DNA of 64,000 bases from Palsa-965 sp044448685 (GTDB lineage Bacteria > Bacteroidota > Bacteroidia > Palsa-965), in contig JBIOHC010000018.1 of NCBI GenBank assembly GCA_044448685.1, positions 1-64,000 of the forward strand, read 5' to 3'. The position numbers and the translations under genes were made by a program. Below are positions 34,114 through 42,781 of the stretch, piece after piece (within the stretch, counting starts at the first letter, position 1; every line of letters starts with the position of its first letter). The notes under the pieces were generated by a model, which was not told where the DNA came from, ran no database searches, and was given only the letters and a program-made list of their open reading frames with translations.

Positions 34114-35019
34114 ATGAACTGGAAGAGCCTTATCAAAGGTTTCGGTACCTATCTGAAGCTGGAACGCTCCCTCTCTCCCAATACCGTGGAAGCTTATATA
34201 CACGATATGGAGAAGCTGGAACAGTTCATGTTGCTACGCAAATATGAGCTCAGCCCCCTGCAGATCCAATTATGCCATCTCCAGGAATTTATTCAATGGA
34301 TTGTGGAGTTGGGCCTGAACCCGGCATCACAAAGCCGGATTCTGAGCGGAATCAAGGCTTTTTACAAATACCTGCTCATGGAGAATCTGCTGAACGATAA
34401 TCCGGCCCTCCTCCTGGAAGCACCCCGTATTACCCGTAAGCTGCCTGATGTGCTGAGTGTGGAGGAGATCGACAAGCTTATCAATGCCATTGACCGAAGC
34501 ACACCCGAAGGAGAACGCAACAAAGCCATGCTGGAAACCCTGTACAGTTCAGGTTTACGGGTATCAGAACTTGTGGGACTTAAAATATCCAACCTTTTTC
34601 TGGATACAGGCTTTCTGCGTATTACAGGCAAAGGTGATAAGGAAAGACTTGTACCAGTGGGCAGTGTGGCCCAGAAACATATCCTGCATTATAAAGACGA
34701 AGTTCGATGCCATATTACACCAAAAAAAGGTTCGGAAGATATTCTCTTTTTAAGCAAACGGGGAACGGGCATCACCCGTGTCATGGTCTTTACCATTATC
34801 AAACGTTTGGCATTTCATGCCCAGCTGAAGAAGAAAATAAGTCCGCACAGCTTTCGTCACAGTTTTGCAACACATCTGATTGAAGGAGGAGCAGATTTAA
34901 GAGCCGTACAGGAAATGCTGGGCCATGCCTCCATCACCACCACGGAGATCTATACGCATCTGGACAGGGAGTTTCTGAGGTCGGAGATAATACGGTTCCA
35001 CCCGAGGAATAAGACATAA
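34114..35019 (+). CDS. xerD: Tyrosine recombinase XerD-like
   Basis: A 301-residue site-specific recombinase of chromosome dimer resolution. N-terminal SAM-like domain (SLSPNTVEAYIHDMEKLEQF); catalytic residues R in SSGLRVSELVGL, H-R in SPHSFRHSFATHLI, H in LGHASITTTE and the nucleophilic tyrosine in EIYTHLD. The size and adjacency to aroQ are usual for the Bacteroidota XerD. It is a housekeeping recombinase: there are no att repeats or phage genes next to it. Confidence 0.93.
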   Translation: MNWKSLIKGFGTYLKLERSLSPNTVEAYIHDMEKLEQFMLLRKYELSPLQIQLCHLQEFIQWIVELGLNPASQSRILSGIKAFYKYLLMENLLNDNPALLLEAPRITRKLPDVLSVEEIDKLINAIDRSTPEGERNKAMLETLYSSGLRVSELVGLKISNLFLDTGFLRITGKGDKERLVPVGSVAQKHILHYKDEVRCHITPKKGSEDILFLSKRGTGITRVMVFTIIKRLAFHAQLKKKISPHSFRHSFATHLIEGGADLRAVQEMLGHASITTTEIYTHLDREFLRSEIIRFHPRNKT

Positions 35020-35097
35020 GACATTAGAATCAAGACATAAGAGGCAAGACTTGATTCGTTTCCGTTTTAGTCTTACGTCTTGATTCTTGTGTCTAAT
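35020..35097. repeat. Dispersed AAGACATTAGAATCAAGAC hairpin repeat between convergent genes
   Basis: AGAATCAAGACATAAGA (35026-35042) pairs at 16 of 17 positions with TCTTACGTCTTGATTCT (35071-35087). The element fills the gap between xerD and the convergent TPR gene and shares its GTCTTGATTCT core with the repeat at 30158-30220. Confidence 0.7.
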
Positions 35098-35098
35098 A

Positions 35099-36208
35099 TC
35101 AGTTCTTCTTTTTCTTCTTGTAAGGATTCCTGCAGTCCTTAGCGAGCTCCTCGGCATCGCTGCATCCCAGGTCGGCTGCTTTGCAGAAATCGTCGCAGGC
35201 TTCCTGCTCATTCTTGATATTATCTCTTTTGAGAACACCTCTTTTATAATAGTTGTCTCCATTGGATGGTTTGATACGGATTGTATTGCCGTAATCAAAA
35301 ATGGCTGAAGCAAACTGCCCCTGGCTTTCACAGGCCTGTGCACGGTGCAGATATGCTTCGTAATTATTGGAATTGACCTTGATGACCTTGGTGAATTCGT
35401 CAAATGCTTTCTGGTTATCATCCTTGCTTTGGTAGGCCAGTCCGAGGTTAAAATGAGCATCCGTATTGGAAGAATCTTTTTTCAGGGCAAATTTGAATTC
35501 ATTGATGGCATCATCAAACTTAGTTAGTCCGGCATAGCACTGCCCTCTTCTTACATAGATATTCGCAGAATCGGGGTTGATTTTGATTGCGATATCGAAT
35601 TCGATCAATGCCTCATCAAAGCTTTTGATATTGAGTTTTGTAATTCCTTCCTTATAATGACTCAGGCTGTTGTTCCAGCAAAAATTATCTTCATATGCAA
35701 CCCTGCCTTTTTCATATCCGCAATCGGCAGATTTACGCAGATCCATACACTGGTGATCCTTATCGTCTTTCGGGTATTTAAGCATCGCTCTTTCATAATA
35801 TGCTTCTCCCATTTTACTGTTGAGCGCTATTGCTGTTTCAAAATCTTTCAGGGCTTCTGTTTTCTGGTTGAGTGCATTCTGACACATCCCTCTTCCATAA
35901 TACGGTGCAGCCCAGTCAGGCTTTAGCTCCGGAGCCCGCCCATCGTCAGCCAGGGCTATTTCATAAGCCGTCATTTTGCTGTGCTTTTCATTCTTTTTGA
36001 TATACTCATCAGCCATCTTCTGATTGATCTGGATGGATGAAGTATAATCGGCCATAGCTCCGCTGAGGTCTTCAGCCTTGCGTTTTTTATCACCGCTGGC
36101 ACAGAGGTCTTTGGCCTGCTGTGCATGAATCAGTTCAGATGCAGGCTGGGCTTGAAAAAGGGAAGTGGAAAAAGCAGCAATCAGTAAGGTCAGTAGGGTT
36201 CTCATCAT
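35099..36208 (-). CDS. Secreted tetratricopeptide repeat protein
   Basis: A 369-residue protein with a signal peptide (MMRTLLTLLIAAFSTSLFQA). At least seven TPR units follow, e.g. PDWAAPYYGRGMCQNALNQK, SFDEALIEFDIAIKINPDSA and SSNTDAHFNLGLAYQSKDDN; there is a lysine-rich C-terminal end (NPYKKKKKN). Several cysteines (CMDLRKSADC, CDDFCKAADLGC) recall Sel1-like variants. It is probably a periplasmic or surface scaffold; the partner is unknown. It is followed upstream by recF with a 30-base gap on the same strand. Confidence 0.75.
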   Translation of the reverse strand: MMRTLLTLLIAAFSTSLFQAQPASELIHAQQAKDLCASGDKKRKAEDLSGAMADYTSSIQINQKMADEYIKKNEKHSKMTAYEIALADDGRAPELKPDWAAPYYGRGMCQNALNQKTEALKDFETAIALNSKMGEAYYERAMLKYPKDDKDHQCMDLRKSADCGYEKGRVAYEDNFCWNNSLSHYKEGITKLNIKSFDEALIEFDIAIKINPDSANIYVRRGQCYAGLTKFDDAINEFKFALKKDSSNTDAHFNLGLAYQSKDDNQKAFDEFTKVIKVNSNNYEAYLHRAQACESQGQFASAIFDYGNTIRIKPSNGDNYYKRGVLKRDNIKNEQEACDDFCKAADLGCSDAEELAKDCRNPYKKKKKN

Positions 36209-36237
36209 TGAATGATTTTTTGCAAAGCTATTAGATT

Positions 36238-37374
36238 TTATGAAAGTTCATGCATCTGATCAGGCAGAGCCGGAATGACTTCCCCCGGTCCAACCTTAAA
36301 ATGAGTGTAATCAAGCTGTAAATCACGGAAAAGTTTAGCCAGCCTTAGCGGATGGGTATCGGTAATGAAGACCTGACCAAAACGGGCATCCCGGATAAGT
36401 CCCATGAGTTTTTTGACCCTTTCTTCATCCAGTTTATCATGAATATCATCCAGCAGCAGCAATGGAGCTGTATTTTCGGGGAGCTGGTTACGGATAAAGT
36501 CAAACTCGGCAAGTTTAAGCGCAAGCAGATATGTTTTTTGTTGTCCCTGCGATCCGTCCTTTTTCAGTGCATAGCCATTCATCCGGAATTCCAGATCATC
36601 GCGGTGAATTCCGGATGTGCTGTGTTCCATATGCATATCACGTTGCAATGCTTTGTCAAGCAATTCCCTGAAGCTCTGGTCATGAAGGCCCGATACATAG
36701 GTTAATTCAACAGCTTCACGGGATGAAGAAAGGAGTGAATAATACTCCCTGAAAATAGGTACAAAGCCCTGAATGAATTTTTTACGTGTTTCAAACACCG
36801 GCTGTCCATACTGGATGAACTGTTCATTCCATATTTCAAGGGAATCCGTATCAATACTGCCGGCTTGAGCAAAATTTTTCAGTAAGGCATTGCGCTGACT
36901 CAGTGCCCGGTTATAGAGGATGAGTTTTTCAAGATAAGTCCGGTCATATTGTGAAATGACACTATCCAGAAATTTGCGCCTTTGTTCACTGCCTTCCGTA
37001 ATCAGTTCTGAATCGGCCGGAGAAATCATGACCAGAGGAAATCTTCCTATATGCTCTGCAAGGCGGTCGTATTCCTTATCATCTCGTTTGAACACCTTTT
37101 TATGTCCCCGTTTAACCCCGCAATAAACGGATTCATCCCTGCTCTGATCGCCGAAACGGCCCTGAATTACAAAGAAAGGAGCGTCATGCCGTATATTCTG
37201 GCTGTCAACCGGATTGAAATAGCTTTTACAAAGAGAAAGATAATGTATCGCATCCAGCAGGTTTGTCTTGCCTGATCCGTTATCGCCTGTAAAACAGTTG
37301 ATCCCCGGCCCCGGCTTTATAAAAGCCTCCTGGTAATTCCTGAAATCAATCAGGCTTAGCTCCTTCAGAAACAT
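36238..37374 (-). CDS. recF: DNA replication and repair protein RecF
   Basis: About 378 residues from the ATG at 37374 (MFLKELSLIDFRNYQEA); a 12-residue longer form is possible but unlike the family. Walker A is GDNGSGKTNLLDAIHYL, the signature lies near SGIHRDDLEFRMNGY with GSQGQQKTYLLALKLAEF, and Walker B is PLLLLDDIHDKLDEERV. RecF loads RecA at gaps with RecO and RecR. In many Bacteroidota recF lies beside a TPR gene and ribH, as here, divergent from them. Confidence 0.95.
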   Translation of the reverse strand: MFLKELSLIDFRNYQEAFIKPGPGINCFTGDNGSGKTNLLDAIHYLSLCKSYFNPVDSQNIRHDAPFFVIQGRFGDQSRDESVYCGVKRGHKKVFKRDDKEYDRLAEHIGRFPLVMISPADSELITEGSEQRRKFLDSVISQYDRTYLEKLILYNRALSQRNALLKNFAQAGSIDTDSLEIWNEQFIQYGQPVFETRKKFIQGFVPIFREYYSLLSSSREAVELTYVSGLHDQSFRELLDKALQRDMHMEHSTSGIHRDDLEFRMNGYALKKDGSQGQQKTYLLALKLAEFDFIRNQLPENTAPLLLLDDIHDKLDEERVKKLMGLIRDARFGQVFITDTHPLRLAKLFRDLQLDYTHFKVGPGEVIPALPDQMHELS

Positions 37375-37546
37375 GGCTAAATTTAAGCATAGTATGCCTG
37401 CCGTAAACACATCATGACAAGGTTTTTACAAGAATTACTCACATACCCCCCTGCCCCCTTCGTGATTTTCACTATATTATGGTTAAAAAAGCAATAGTTC
37501 TAAAATTTAGTTATTTTTGCAAGCTTAAATTAGTACACAAAATAAG

Positions 37547-38230
37547 ATGACAGAAGAAAAAGACGAACCGATCCTGGATGTAGAGCAAGCGCTGGGAAAA
37601 ACGGAGCAATATATACACGATAACCGTAAAAGCCTGAGCATCATAGTAGGTGCTGTGTTTCTCCTGGTGGGAGCATTCTTTGCATGGAAGTATCTGTATA
37701 TGAAACCAATGGCCGAAGAGGCTCAGACAAAGCTTTTCTGGGCGGAAAAATGGCTTGAAAAGGACAGTTTGAACCTGGCTATCAATGGTCATGGAGATAC
37801 CCTGGGCTTTGTACGTATGGCCGATGAATATGGAAATACCCCTTCCGGGAACCTGGCTCATTATTACCTGGGAATATGTTACCGCCTGAAAGGAAACTAT
37901 AAGGAAGCTATAAAGCAATTCCAGGATTACGACGGCAATGACTTGATTTCCAGCGCTCTTGCTGTTGGAGGTGTTGGAGATTGTTATATGGAACAAGGGA
38001 ATTCTGAAGAAGCCATATCTTATTATCTTAAGGCAAGTTCCCAGAACCGTAACCCCCTAACTGCACCAATCTTTTTGAAAAAGGCCGCTTTGGCTTATGA
38101 AGGAAGCAAGAATTATACTGAAGCGGTGAAGTATTACGAAAAAATCAAGACCGAGTATTCGGAATCCCCTGAAAGCAGAGATATAGACAAATTCATTGTC
38201 AGGGCAAAAACCAAAGGCAATATTAACTGA
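37547..38230 (+). CDS. Membrane-anchored TPR protein (YfgM-like)
   Basis: A 227-residue protein with one N-terminal transmembrane helix (SIIVGAVFLLVGAFFAWKYL, residues 29-48) and a periplasmic or cytosolic TPR region (NLAHYYLGICYRLKGNYKEA, AVGGVGDCYMEQGNSEEAIS, AALAYEGSKNYTEAVKYYEK). The layout resembles the TPR_21/YfgM family, ancillary subunits of the Sec translocon in E. coli; the equivalence is inference. It is followed by a terminator hairpin and then ribH. Confidence 0.78.
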   Translation: MTEEKDEPILDVEQALGKTEQYIHDNRKSLSIIVGAVFLLVGAFFAWKYLYMKPMAEEAQTKLFWAEKWLEKDSLNLAINGHGDTLGFVRMADEYGNTPSGNLAHYYLGICYRLKGNYKEAIKQFQDYDGNDLISSALAVGGVGDCYMEQGNSEEAISYYLKASSQNRNPLTAPIFLKKAALAYEGSKNYTEAVKYYEKIKTEYSESPESRDIDKFIVRAKTKGNIN

Positions 38231-38242
38231 TTCATTCACCAG

Positions 38243-38272
38243 ATGTCCCGCCAAGTGCGGGACATTTTTTTA
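38243..38272 (+). terminator. Terminator after the YfgM-like gene
   Basis: ATGTCCCGC and GCGGGACAT pair around CAAGT, followed by a run of T. It lies between the TPR gene and ribH, 10 bases before the ribH start. Confidence 0.88.
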
Positions 38273-38282
38273 ACCCTTAACG

Positions 38283-38777
38283 ATGGCTTCATCTTTGAAA
38301 AATTTATCTGATCCTGGCAAAAGCCCTGTTCCTTCTGCAAAAGGGATGCATTTTGCCCTTATCGTTTCAGAATGGAACGAGGCGATCTGTAAAGCCCTTG
38401 AAAAAGCAGCTCTTGCAACACTAATCAAATCGGGAGCAAAGCCTAAAAATATCCTGATCAAATATGTGCCGGGTAGCTTTGAACTGGCGCTGGGAGCTCA
38501 GTTTGCAGCTCAGATTTCTGATATTGACGCCATCATTTGCCTGGGGTGTATTATACGCGGAGAAACCAGCCACTTCGATTTCATTGGCGACGCCGTATCG
38601 AATGGCATTATGAATGTAGGGCTCATGTACAACAAACCCGTTATTTTCGGCGTACTGACCACAGAGAACCTGAAACAGGCCCATGAACGTGCAGGAGGCA
38701 AGCACGGGAACAAAGGCGTTGAGGCAGCGCTTACGGCTATACGCATGATCGCACTAAAGAAAAGTATCGGAAAATAA
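38283..38777 (+). CDS. ribH: 6,7-dimethyl-8-ribityllumazine synthase
   Basis: A 164-residue riboflavin-pathway enzyme. Landmarks: FALIVSEWNEAICKALEKAA, VPGSFELALGAQFAAQ, DAIICLGCIIRGETSHFDFI with the catalytic histidine, and IFGVLTTENLKQAHERAGGK. It joins the pyrimidine and the butanone phosphate to give lumazine and forms 60-subunit capsids in many bacteria. It is preceded by a terminator, so it has its own promoter. Flavin supply could link it to pdxH and others, but no physical link is seen. Confidence 0.96.
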   Translation: MASSLKNLSDPGKSPVPSAKGMHFALIVSEWNEAICKALEKAALATLIKSGAKPKNILIKYVPGSFELALGAQFAAQISDIDAIICLGCIIRGETSHFDFIGDAVSNGIMNVGLMYNKPVIFGVLTTENLKQAHERAGGKHGNKGVEAALTAIRMIALKKSIGK

Positions 38778-38794
38778 AGGAATAATCAGAAGCT

Positions 38795-39148
38795 TTAAAA
38801 AAACCCTCCATCTGAATCCTTTTTGTTCTGTAAGAATCGGTTTCCATAAAACCAGGCTACACTCAGCATCCCTGCCAAAAAAGGATAACCGGCATAATCC
38901 TTTATTTCTTCGTGGTGAAAGAATTCGCAACACATCCAGTAGGCATTGGCCCCAATCCAGAAGCAGATAGCCAGATTGATGTAAAATTCATCCTCCAGCC
39001 TTGATTTCCAGGCTAAATACAAGGCCACGCTCATAGTTGGGAATATCATGCAGATACCCAGCACTTTCCACTGAAGCATCCAGCAGGTATCTTTCATCAG
39101 CCAAAGCGGGATATGGATATTCTCCCAGTGTCGGATACGGTTGGACAT
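38795..39148 (-). CDS. Conserved hypothetical inner-membrane protein
   Basis: A 117-residue protein with three hydrophobic helices (ICMIFPTMSVALYLAW, INLAICFWIGANAYWMCCEF, YPFLAGMLSVAWFY). I choose the ATG at 39148 (MSNRIRHWENIHIPLWL), since a longer reading frame would run into the divergent gene at 39273. The motif WENIHIPLWLMKDTCWMLQW looks conserved, but I know of no function. The C terminus is charged (NKKDSDGG). Confidence 0.65.
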   Translation of the reverse strand: MSNRIRHWENIHIPLWLMKDTCWMLQWKVLGICMIFPTMSVALYLAWKSRLEDEFYINLAICFWIGANAYWMCCEFFHHEEIKDYAGYPFLAGMLSVAWFYGNRFLQNKKDSDGGFF

Positions 39149-39272
39149 GGGACGAAGATACGCAAACTCATTATTCCTGTAAATTGCAGATGATCTTAAC
39201 ACAAACATAACCTTCCACATAGTTATTCCCTCCATACCCCGCTTAACTTTATGGCAGGTAAAAAGAGAAACG

Positions 39273-39548
39273 ATGGACACATTTCAAAATACACATCCAC
39301 AGTGGAAAAAATACCGGGCTCTGGTTGATGAAACTACAGAGCTTGAATACGATATTATCAGTCTGCTCTCAGCTGCATTGATCCGGAAAGAAGGTGATGG
39401 AGAACCCAATCCGGAAGAAAGGGAAAAACTTTCTGTAATGAAAACTCAGTTAAAAGCCAAGATGGACGAGCTGCACATTTTGAAAGAAGAAGTGGCAGAT
39501 TTCCTGAAATCAGAACGACTGCTGCAGCACGCAACGAAGAAATACTGA
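39273..39548 (+). CDS. Small coiled-coil hypothetical protein
   Basis: A 91-residue, strongly charged, all-helical protein; the segment EEREKLSVMKTQLKAKMDEL and the following residues show a heptad pattern suggesting a coiled coil. There is no signal peptide. It is single, divergent from the membrane protein gene and ended by a clear terminator. Function unknown. Confidence 0.6.
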   Translation: MDTFQNTHPQWKKYRALVDETTELEYDIISLLSAALIRKEGDGEPNPEEREKLSVMKTQLKAKMDELHILKEEVADFLKSERLLQHATKKY

Positions 39549-39551
39549 CAT

Positions 39552-39600
39552 AAAAATCCCTGAATCGGTTCCCACACTGGAAAAGATTCAGGGATTTTTT
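39552..39600 (+). terminator. Terminator after the coiled-coil gene
   Basis: AAAAATCCCTGAAT pairs with ATTCAGGGATTTTTT around a 20-base loop and ends in a T-run. On the minus strand the same arms give a T-run too, so it may also end the convergent cytochrome transcript. Confidence 0.88.
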
Positions 39601-39617
39601 ATTGGTAACAATCCTGC

Positions 39618-39902
39618 CTAATTGGCTGATTTCAGAAAAGCCTTAATCTTGGTTATTTCCACATCAGTCAGAATAGCTTTCTGGCGCATGTGCTCACAAG
39701 CAGCATCCCACTGATCATCACTGTAGGTTTTAGGATCGGGTGTATTGTGACAGCGAATACAATTCTCACCCCATAACTGTGCTCCTGATTTGTTTGCAAT
39801 GGATTCCGGTACCTTACAGCCATTCATCATCACAATGGAGATGCCGGTAAGTACCGTGATCAAGGCAATGGAGATTATTTTTTTGCGACCTGAGATTTTC
39901 AT
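39618..39902 (-). CDS. Monoheme cytochrome c, probable lipoprotein
   Basis: A 94-residue protein with a hydrophobic signal ending in MMNGC (probable lipobox, residues 25-29) and one heme motif, CIRCH, near residue 48, in the context NCIRCHNTPDPKTYSDDQWD. A distal methionine for heme ligation is present in ACEHMRQKA. Small cytochromes of this type pass electrons in the periplasm. It lies 23 bases downstream of the outer-membrane barrel gene on the same strand and belongs to the redox island. Confidence 0.85.
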   Translation of the reverse strand: MKISGRKKIISIALITVLTGISIVMMNGCKVPESIANKSGAQLWGENCIRCHNTPDPKTYSDDQWDAACEHMRQKAILTDVEITKIKAFLKSAN

Positions 39903-39925
39903 AGGTATGTTTTTTTCAATTAGGT

Positions 39926-41173
39926 TTAAAAGAAATAAAGCAGTCTGGCAGTTAGTGTAGTCAGATTGGTTCCATTTGTTTCCTTGATCACATCATAAGC
40001 AAGGTTCAATGGGGTTTTCCAGGTAAACCAGTAAGTCAGACACACCGTAGTCTGTTGCTTGGAATTCTCACCCCAGGGTGAAACAAGGGCAGTACCGGTT
40101 CCCGGATTCATATAAGATGGAGGTGTATAGCCACCTACACGGGCGCCAAGCTCAAGATTACTGAGTATCCTGTTATCGAGGCCTGCAGGACGAATCGTCA
40201 TTCCACAAAACCATCCACTGAAGGTATTGTTGAAAGAAGGTACCAGCAGGTTTGATTTGCTTGAATCTGCAAACCAGGGATAATTATACGCGGAAGTCGT
40301 TGTGCTGTTGTATTCGGCAAGAACCCTTACCATAATCGGATTGAAAAGGTGGTAATAGTTCATATCAACAGCAATGGAAGTGCTGTTGATTTTTTCGTAA
40401 GGGGAAGATAAATTTCCTGTCTTTCCTGTGTATTGACCGGATACATCAATCTGCAGGTTTGAATTGGACAAGGGCAGGAAACCGATTGAACCACCTATGC
40501 AACGGTTATTATTATTGTCTGCATAGTTTCCGTATTGAAGCATACCGGTCTGGTTTCCGTTACCATGTGTAACGCTGTCCACAATAAGTTGTGGACCGTT
40601 GGCTACATAAAACTGATAATTGAATTTGGAATATCCTGCCTGAATACCGCCCTGTATACCGATTCCGGTCTGAGTCTGAGGTCCGCGCGCCATCCCGATC
40701 GGGTTGGTGCAGTACCGGTTTGTAAAATCATCCAGCACACCCATGTAAATACCGTATTTAGGACTGAAATTACCCGCAAAAACAGACAGACACGGAGCCA
40801 CTCTGAAATAGGCAATCATTTCATTGAGTTTGATAGCAGCACCACCACCCATTGGGTTGGCATCGACTTCCACCTGTGCATCCAGAAATAAACGGTTGTT
40901 GACTTTTACCAAAGGCATCAGCATGAATGCATCCGGAAAAAAGGTGTGGGTAGCAGGAGATGCCGGTGATCCGACAGCTTGTGCCTGAACCTGTGTAAGC
41001 GACATTTGGGCTTTACCGGCAAGCAGCATTTTTGTGCCACCTCCAATACCTTTATTGGGAATTTCGGCTGCACTCGAATCCTGCTGTGCTAACAAAGGAT
41101 TGCCGCAGAATATACCGGCGACGAGCCCTGCTGACAGAATTACTCCTTTCAAAGTAACTGCTCTTGTTTTCAT
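39926..41173 (-). CDS. Outer-membrane beta-barrel (porin-like) protein of the redox island
   Basis: About 415 residues with a signal peptide (MKTRAVTLKGVILSAGLVAG, then CGNPLLAQ). The mature protein alternates polar and hydrophobic residues in strand-length segments and ends in the aromatic residues LLYFF typical of barrels inserted by BamA. Aromatic strands such as KFNYQFYVANGPQL and NIAVDMNYYHLF-like patterns recur. No specific porin family is clear. I use the ATG at 41173 after an A-rich leader. Divergent from the ferredoxin/NrfD operon across a 600-base control region; a role as substrate or electron-conduit pore is inference. Confidence 0.72.
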   Translation of the reverse strand: MKTRAVTLKGVILSAGLVAGIFCGNPLLAQQDSSAAEIPNKGIGGGTKMLLAGKAQMSLTQVQAQAVGSPASPATHTFFPDAFMLMPLVKVNNRLFLDAQVEVDANPMGGGAAIKLNEMIAYFRVAPCLSVFAGNFSPKYGIYMGVLDDFTNRYCTNPIGMARGPQTQTGIGIQGGIQAGYSKFNYQFYVANGPQLIVDSVTHGNGNQTGMLQYGNYADNNNNRCIGGSIGFLPLSNSNLQIDVSGQYTGKTGNLSSPYEKINSTSIAVDMNYYHLFNPIMVRVLAEYNSTTTSAYNYPWFADSSKSNLLVPSFNNTFSGWFCGMTIRPAGLDNRILSNLELGARVGGYTPPSYMNPGTGTALVSPWGENSKQQTTVCLTYWFTWKTPLNLAYDVIKETNGTNLTTLTARLLYFF

Positions 41174-41199
41174 ATTGTTTTTTTTTGAGGGTACAGTCA

Positions 41200-41741
41200 C
41201 CGCTTTATTGAATGATGACTGACATGTTTGTGATGCAAATATGTTCTCAATTGGGAAATTCTAATATGATAGAGCACAGGAAACAGGATGATTATTGTCA
41301 TGTTGGAAAACTCTTTCATCCGGATTCACAATTTCCCGGCTGCATAAGAGCAAACCTTTTCCTGTGATACGCTGCTTCGTTTCCTCTCTTTTTAACCTTG
41401 CTGCACACTTCATCCCGCAGTTAAATTATCAACTGAAAACAAGTATACGGAGTTGATAAAAACCACCACATGATTTTTATCAGCTAAAAAATGAATTGAA
41501 ATCAAATATCTTATCAGGAATAGTTTAACTCAAATCCAAATTCCTTCCTTCCTGCCAATCCATTGTACAATGGCAGGTTCAACGCTTTATCTGCAGAAGC
41601 ACTGATAAAGTGTCATTCACCGCAGCACATAAACAGATAAGAGAATTGTCAGTTTTATATCTGCGAAACGGCAGGCTACTGCTGTCCGAAATAAGACACA
41701 TTAAGCTATTGCAAGTCATATCCCAAATTGCGCCATCGCTA
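41200..41741. promoter_or_regulatory. Dyad-rich control region between divergent redox transcripts
   Basis: About 540 bases without a credible gene, holding several inverted repeats: TTATCAACT (41426-41434) with AGTTGATAA (41451-41459); TGATAAAAA (41454-41462) with TTTTTATCA (41474-41482); TTGAAATCAA at 41496-41505; CCTGCCA-N3-CATTGTACAATGGCAGG at 41551-41577; and CTTTATC (41585-41591) with GATAAAG (41604-41610). The half-sites TTGAT/ATCAA are those of FNR-type regulators, but the 14-bp FNR spacing is not seen. Confidence 0.55.
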
Positions 41742-41749
41742 TATGTTTG
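41742..41749 (+). promoter_or_regulatory. -7 element (TATGTTTG) before the ferredoxin/NrfD operon
   Basis: TATGTTTG matches TAnnTTTG and lies 22 bases ahead of the ATG at 41772. No -33 TTG at normal spacing, as might be expected for a promoter that depends on an activator. Confidence 0.5.
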
Positions 41750-41771
41750 CTGCGAAATTAAATCCAACACT

Positions 41772-42734
41772 ATGCAAGAGGACAAAAAGGAAGACAAAAG
41801 CAATGACAGGCGAGTCTTTCTCAAGAAAAGTCTGTTTACAGGAAGTATCCTGGCTGCAGGCGCCATCGGTTTAAACAAAATATTTGCCGGTGAAAAGGTG
41901 ACTGTCGTTTCAAAAGACGGAAAGGTATATGAAGCCAGCAAGGATCATTTAAAAGAGTATCACCCCCCTGTTGTTTCCAATGACGAAGCCAGACGGGGTA
42001 TTGCAGGCAAGAAATTTGTCATGGTCATTGATGAAAGTAAATGTGACGGATGCAAAAAATGCACCGAAGCATGCCAAAAAATGCACTATACAGAATCCGA
42101 CCGGGAGTGGATCAAGGTATTTACCATGAAGGATGCAGAAGCTACAGCTCCTTACTTCTTCCCTAAACCCTGCTTTCATTGTGACAACCCTCCCTGTACA
42201 AAAGTTTGTCCTGTGAATGCTACTTTCAAACGCCAGGACGGGATTGTCCTGATTGACAATACACGTTGCATCGGTTGCCGTTCCTGTATGGCTGCCTGCC
42301 CTTATTCCACCCGTTTCTTTAACTGGAGTCATCCCGATCCCAAGCAAACTGCTGCACTCAGTGAACAGCAATACTCACCGGAAAGCAGTGTTCCCAGAAG
42401 AATGGGGACAGTTGAAAAATGTGATTTCTGCCCGGATATGCTCCGCCAGGGTAAAATGCCTGCTTGTGTAAGCGGCTGCCCTATGGATGCAATTTATTTC
42501 GGCGACCAGAATGAAAATGCTGTTACCAATGCTTCCGGCGTTACCGTAAATATGAAACAGTTATTGGAGGATAATGCAGGATACAGGCATCTGGAAGAGC
42601 TTGGAACCGAACCCCGGGTTTATTATCTGCCTCCAAAGAGCAGAAAATATCCTGCTCCTGACATCGACAAAGTGCATAAGATAAAAGAAGCTGGCAAGCA
42701 CATTGATGCTGATATGGGCTCTATGCCTATGTGA
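41772..42734 (+). CDS. Tat-exported four-cluster ferredoxin subunit (DmsB/NrfC/DsrO-like)
   Basis: A 320-residue iron-sulfur protein with a twin-arginine signal (NDRRVFLKKSLFTGSILAAG, residues 11-30). Sixteen cysteines form four [4Fe-4S] sets: C91/94/97/101, C134/137/142/146, C166/169/172/176 and C217/220/232/236. This is the beta-subunit type of molybdopterin oxidoreductases and of DsrO/QrcC-like complexes; it would sit in the periplasm and exchange electrons with the NrfD protein encoded next. The frame is open upstream to 41610, but that extension has no family resemblance and would bury the Tat signal, so I start at 41772. No molybdopterin partner is encoded nearby. Confidence 0.9.
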   Translation: MQEDKKEDKSNDRRVFLKKSLFTGSILAAGAIGLNKIFAGEKVTVVSKDGKVYEASKDHLKEYHPPVVSNDEARRGIAGKKFVMVIDESKCDGCKKCTEACQKMHYTESDREWIKVFTMKDAEATAPYFFPKPCFHCDNPPCTKVCPVNATFKRQDGIVLIDNTRCIGCRSCMAACPYSTRFFNWSHPDPKQTAALSEQQYSPESSVPRRMGTVEKCDFCPDMLRQGKMPACVSGCPMDAIYFGDQNENAVTNASGVTVNMKQLLEDNAGYRHLEELGTEPRVYYLPPKSRKYPAPDIDKVHKIKEAGKHIDADMGSMPM

Positions 42735-42781
42735 TTTACAAAAATCAAACCCTCAAAAAACAGTGCAGTAAAAATATTCAT

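Noticed and set aside
34114..35019. XerD-like recombinase as integrase of a mobile element
   Set aside because: Length, motifs and setting next to aroQ are those of the housekeeping XerD; no phage genes, att repeats or tRNA lie beside it.
41400..41620. A canonical FNR box (TTGAT-N4-ATCAA)
   Set aside because: Half-sites occur but none has the 14-bp spacing; I list the region only as dyad-rich.
41610..41771. Upstream extension of the ferredoxin reading frame
   Set aside because: It would place 54 unrelated residues before a clear twin-arginine signal and overlaps the promoter-like and dyad elements.
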